Positions 62,831 to 64,000 of a stretch of DNA of 64,000 bases are shown here, one piece after another. This stretch comes from Oceanobacillus sp. HTM 045 (GTDB taxonomy: Bacteria > Pseudomonadota > Alphaproteobacteria > Rhodobacterales > Rhodobacteraceae), in NCBI GenBank assembly GCA_009733745.1, contig WNWL01000001.1, positions 434,001 to 498,000 of the forward strand. The letters run 5' to 3'. How positions within the stretch are numbered: the first letter of the stretch is position 1; each line of letters starts with the position of its first letter. Below the pieces are notes generated by a model, which ran no database searches, was not told the origin of the DNA, and saw only the letters and a program-made list of their open reading frames with translations. The translations under genes were made by a program, and so were the position numbers.

Positions 62831-64000
62831 ATGATGCAGGTGACGCAGACCAAGTCGGAAGGCCTAGCTCGCGAGTATGCGGTCGTGGTGACCGCCGGCG
62901 AACTGGAAGCGAAGAGCGTCGAGAAGCTCGAGGCGGTACGCGCCGACTTCCAGATGAAGGGCTTCCGCAAGGGCAAGGCCCCGCTCCCGCTCCTGAAGAA
63001 GATGTTTGGCAAGTCGCTGATGGGCGAGGTGGTGCAGGAGAGCGTCGAGGAGGCGCTGAAGCAGCATCTCGACGAGACCGGCGAGCGCCCGGCGCAGCAG
63101 CCCGACGTCAAGATCGTCAACGAGCAGTTCGAGGACGGCGACGACCTCTCGATCGAGATCAAGTACGAGTGCATCCCGGCCATGCCCGAGGTGGACTGGT
63201 CCGGCGTGGCGATCGAGCGCCGCGTGGTCGAGATCGACGATGCCGCGGTCGACGAGGCGCTCGAGAAGCTGGCCGCCAGCGCCGAGAGCTACGAGCCGCG
63301 CGACGAAGGCGCTGCCGCGGAGGAGGGCGACCAGGTCCTGCTCGACTTCGAGGGCTCGATCGACGGCGTGCCGTTCGACGGCGGCAAGGGCGAGGACTTC
63401 CCGCTCAAGCTCGGCTCGGGTTCGTTCATCCCCGGTTTCGAGGACCAGCTGATCGGCGTGACCTCGGGCGAGAGCCGCGACGTGACGGTCTCGTTCCCCG
63501 AGAACTACGGCAATGCCGAGCTGGCGGGCAAGGAGGCGGTCTTCGCCTGCACCGCCAAGGAAGTGCGCAAGCCCGTGCCCGCGCCGCTCGACGACGCGCT
63601 GGCGCAGAAGTACGGCGCCGGCTCGCTGGACGAGCTGAAGGGCCAGATCCGCGAGCGGCTGGCGGCCGAGTTCGCCGGCGCCGCGCGCCAGCTGCTGAAG
63701 CGCCGCCTGCTGGACGTGCTGGACGAGAAGCTGGAGTTCGAACTGCCCGAGGGGCTGGTCGAGGCCGAGGCGAAGAGCGTTGCGCACCAGCTCTGGCACG
63801 ACGATCACCCGGAGGATCAGGGCCACGAGCACCCGGAGATCGAGCCGGACGACGAGCACCGCAAGATCGCCTCGCGGCGGGTCAAGCTGGCGCTGTTCTT
63901 CGACGAGATCGGCAAGACCGAGAAGATCGAGGTGTCCGAGCAGGACATGGCCCAGGCGGTCATGGAGCAGGCGCGGAACTACCCGGGCCAGGAGCGCGAG
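62831..64000 (+). CDS. tig: trigger factor, 3' end beyond the window
   Basis: 390 codons are visible from ATG 62831 (a second ATG follows at once) to the window edge without a stop. The ribosome-binding domain has the signature GFRKGKAPLPLLKKMFG near residue 45. The FKBP-type prolyl isomerase domain is at about 160-245 (EEGDQVLLDFEGSIDGVPFD, GSGSFIPGFEDQLIGV, FPENYG). The chaperone arms follow. It assists folding of nascent chains at the ribosome exit. Confidence 0.97.
   Translation, partial: MMQVTQTKSEGLAREYAVVVTAGELEAKSVEKLEAVRADFQMKGFRKGKAPLPLLKKMFGKSLMGEVVQESVEEALKQHLDETGERPAQQPDVKIVNEQFEDGDDLSIEIKYECIPAMPEVDWSGVAIERRVVEIDDAAVDEALEKLAASAESYEPRDEGAAAEEGDQVLLDFEGSIDGVPFDGGKGEDFPLKLGSGSFIPGFEDQLIGVTSGESRDVTVSFPENYGNAELAGKEAVFACTAKEVRKPVPAPLDDALAQKYGAGSLDELKGQIRERLAAEFAGAARQLLKRRLLDVLDEKLEFELPEGLVEAEAKSVAHQLWHDDHPEDQGHEHPEIEPDDEHRKIASRRVKLALFFDEIGKTEKIEVSEQDMAQAVMEQARNYPGQERE

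Overview
The window is GC-rich chromosomal DNA from an alphaproteobacterium, most probably of the order Rhodobacterales. The main evidence is an adjacent sciP-ctrA pair, a 6S RNA between zapA and the 5-formyltetrahydrofolate cyclo-ligase gene, a glnB-glnA pair, a tripartite TRAP carrier operon and a tRNA-Leu next to the trigger factor gene. I see no prophage, insertion sequence, CRISPR array or plasmid function. Nearly all genes are housekeeping or ordinary accessory metabolism.

Layout. 1-11.0 kb: central carbon genes pgk, gap and tkt (all minus strand), interrupted by small enzymes (YCII-like, GNAT, RidA), a group III truncated haemoglobin overlapping an NsrR-type regulator, and a secreted caspase-fold protein. 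11.6-18 kb: zapA, 6S RNA, 5-FCL, a mandelate racemase-type enolase superfamily enzyme, a secreted rhodanese and YmdB. 18-30 kb: an SLC13-type carrier, yebC, an HpcH-type aldolase, asparaginase, an M20 peptidase and an SDR. 30-36 kb: mnmA, then the cell-cycle genes sciP and ctrA, then bactofilin with an M23 endopeptidase, then a bcp-type peroxiredoxin. 36-43 kb: a large AsmA/YhdP-type protein, tyrS, anmK and a quinone oxidoreductase. 43.6-48 kb: a methylated-glycine type oxidoreductase, a TetR regulator and a second flavoprotein. 48-55.4 kb: a CaCA exchanger, then a minus-strand operon running from a TRAP carrier through an amidase and a small membrane protein to a 2-hydroxyacid dehydrogenase. 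55.8-64 kb: a TPR protein, a zincin, small proteins, glnB-glnA with a sigma-54-like promoter, nnr, tRNA-Leu(UAG) and the start of tig.

The most unusual structure is not a gene. Ten copies (R1-R10) of an intergenic element of about 180 bp occupy six of the eleven gaps between convergent genes and no other kind of gap. The other five convergent gaps have a simple GC hairpin instead. Between its two outer arms (CCGGCCC and GGGCCGG) the element is 115 nt long in seven of the eight complete copies and 116 in the eighth, although the middle sequence diverges. A second internal CCGGCCC allows two mutually exclusive hairpins. Two copies are the product of a precise 95-nt deletion between the two CCGGCCC words, and three copies carry an 11-nt insertion. 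Three copies form a 254-bp tandem array after yebC. I interpret the family as a mobile or amplified bidirectional 3'-end element; this is an inference. A second, smaller shared motif set (GGTGACAT with TTCCCGAAAGG) occurs in three other long gaps.
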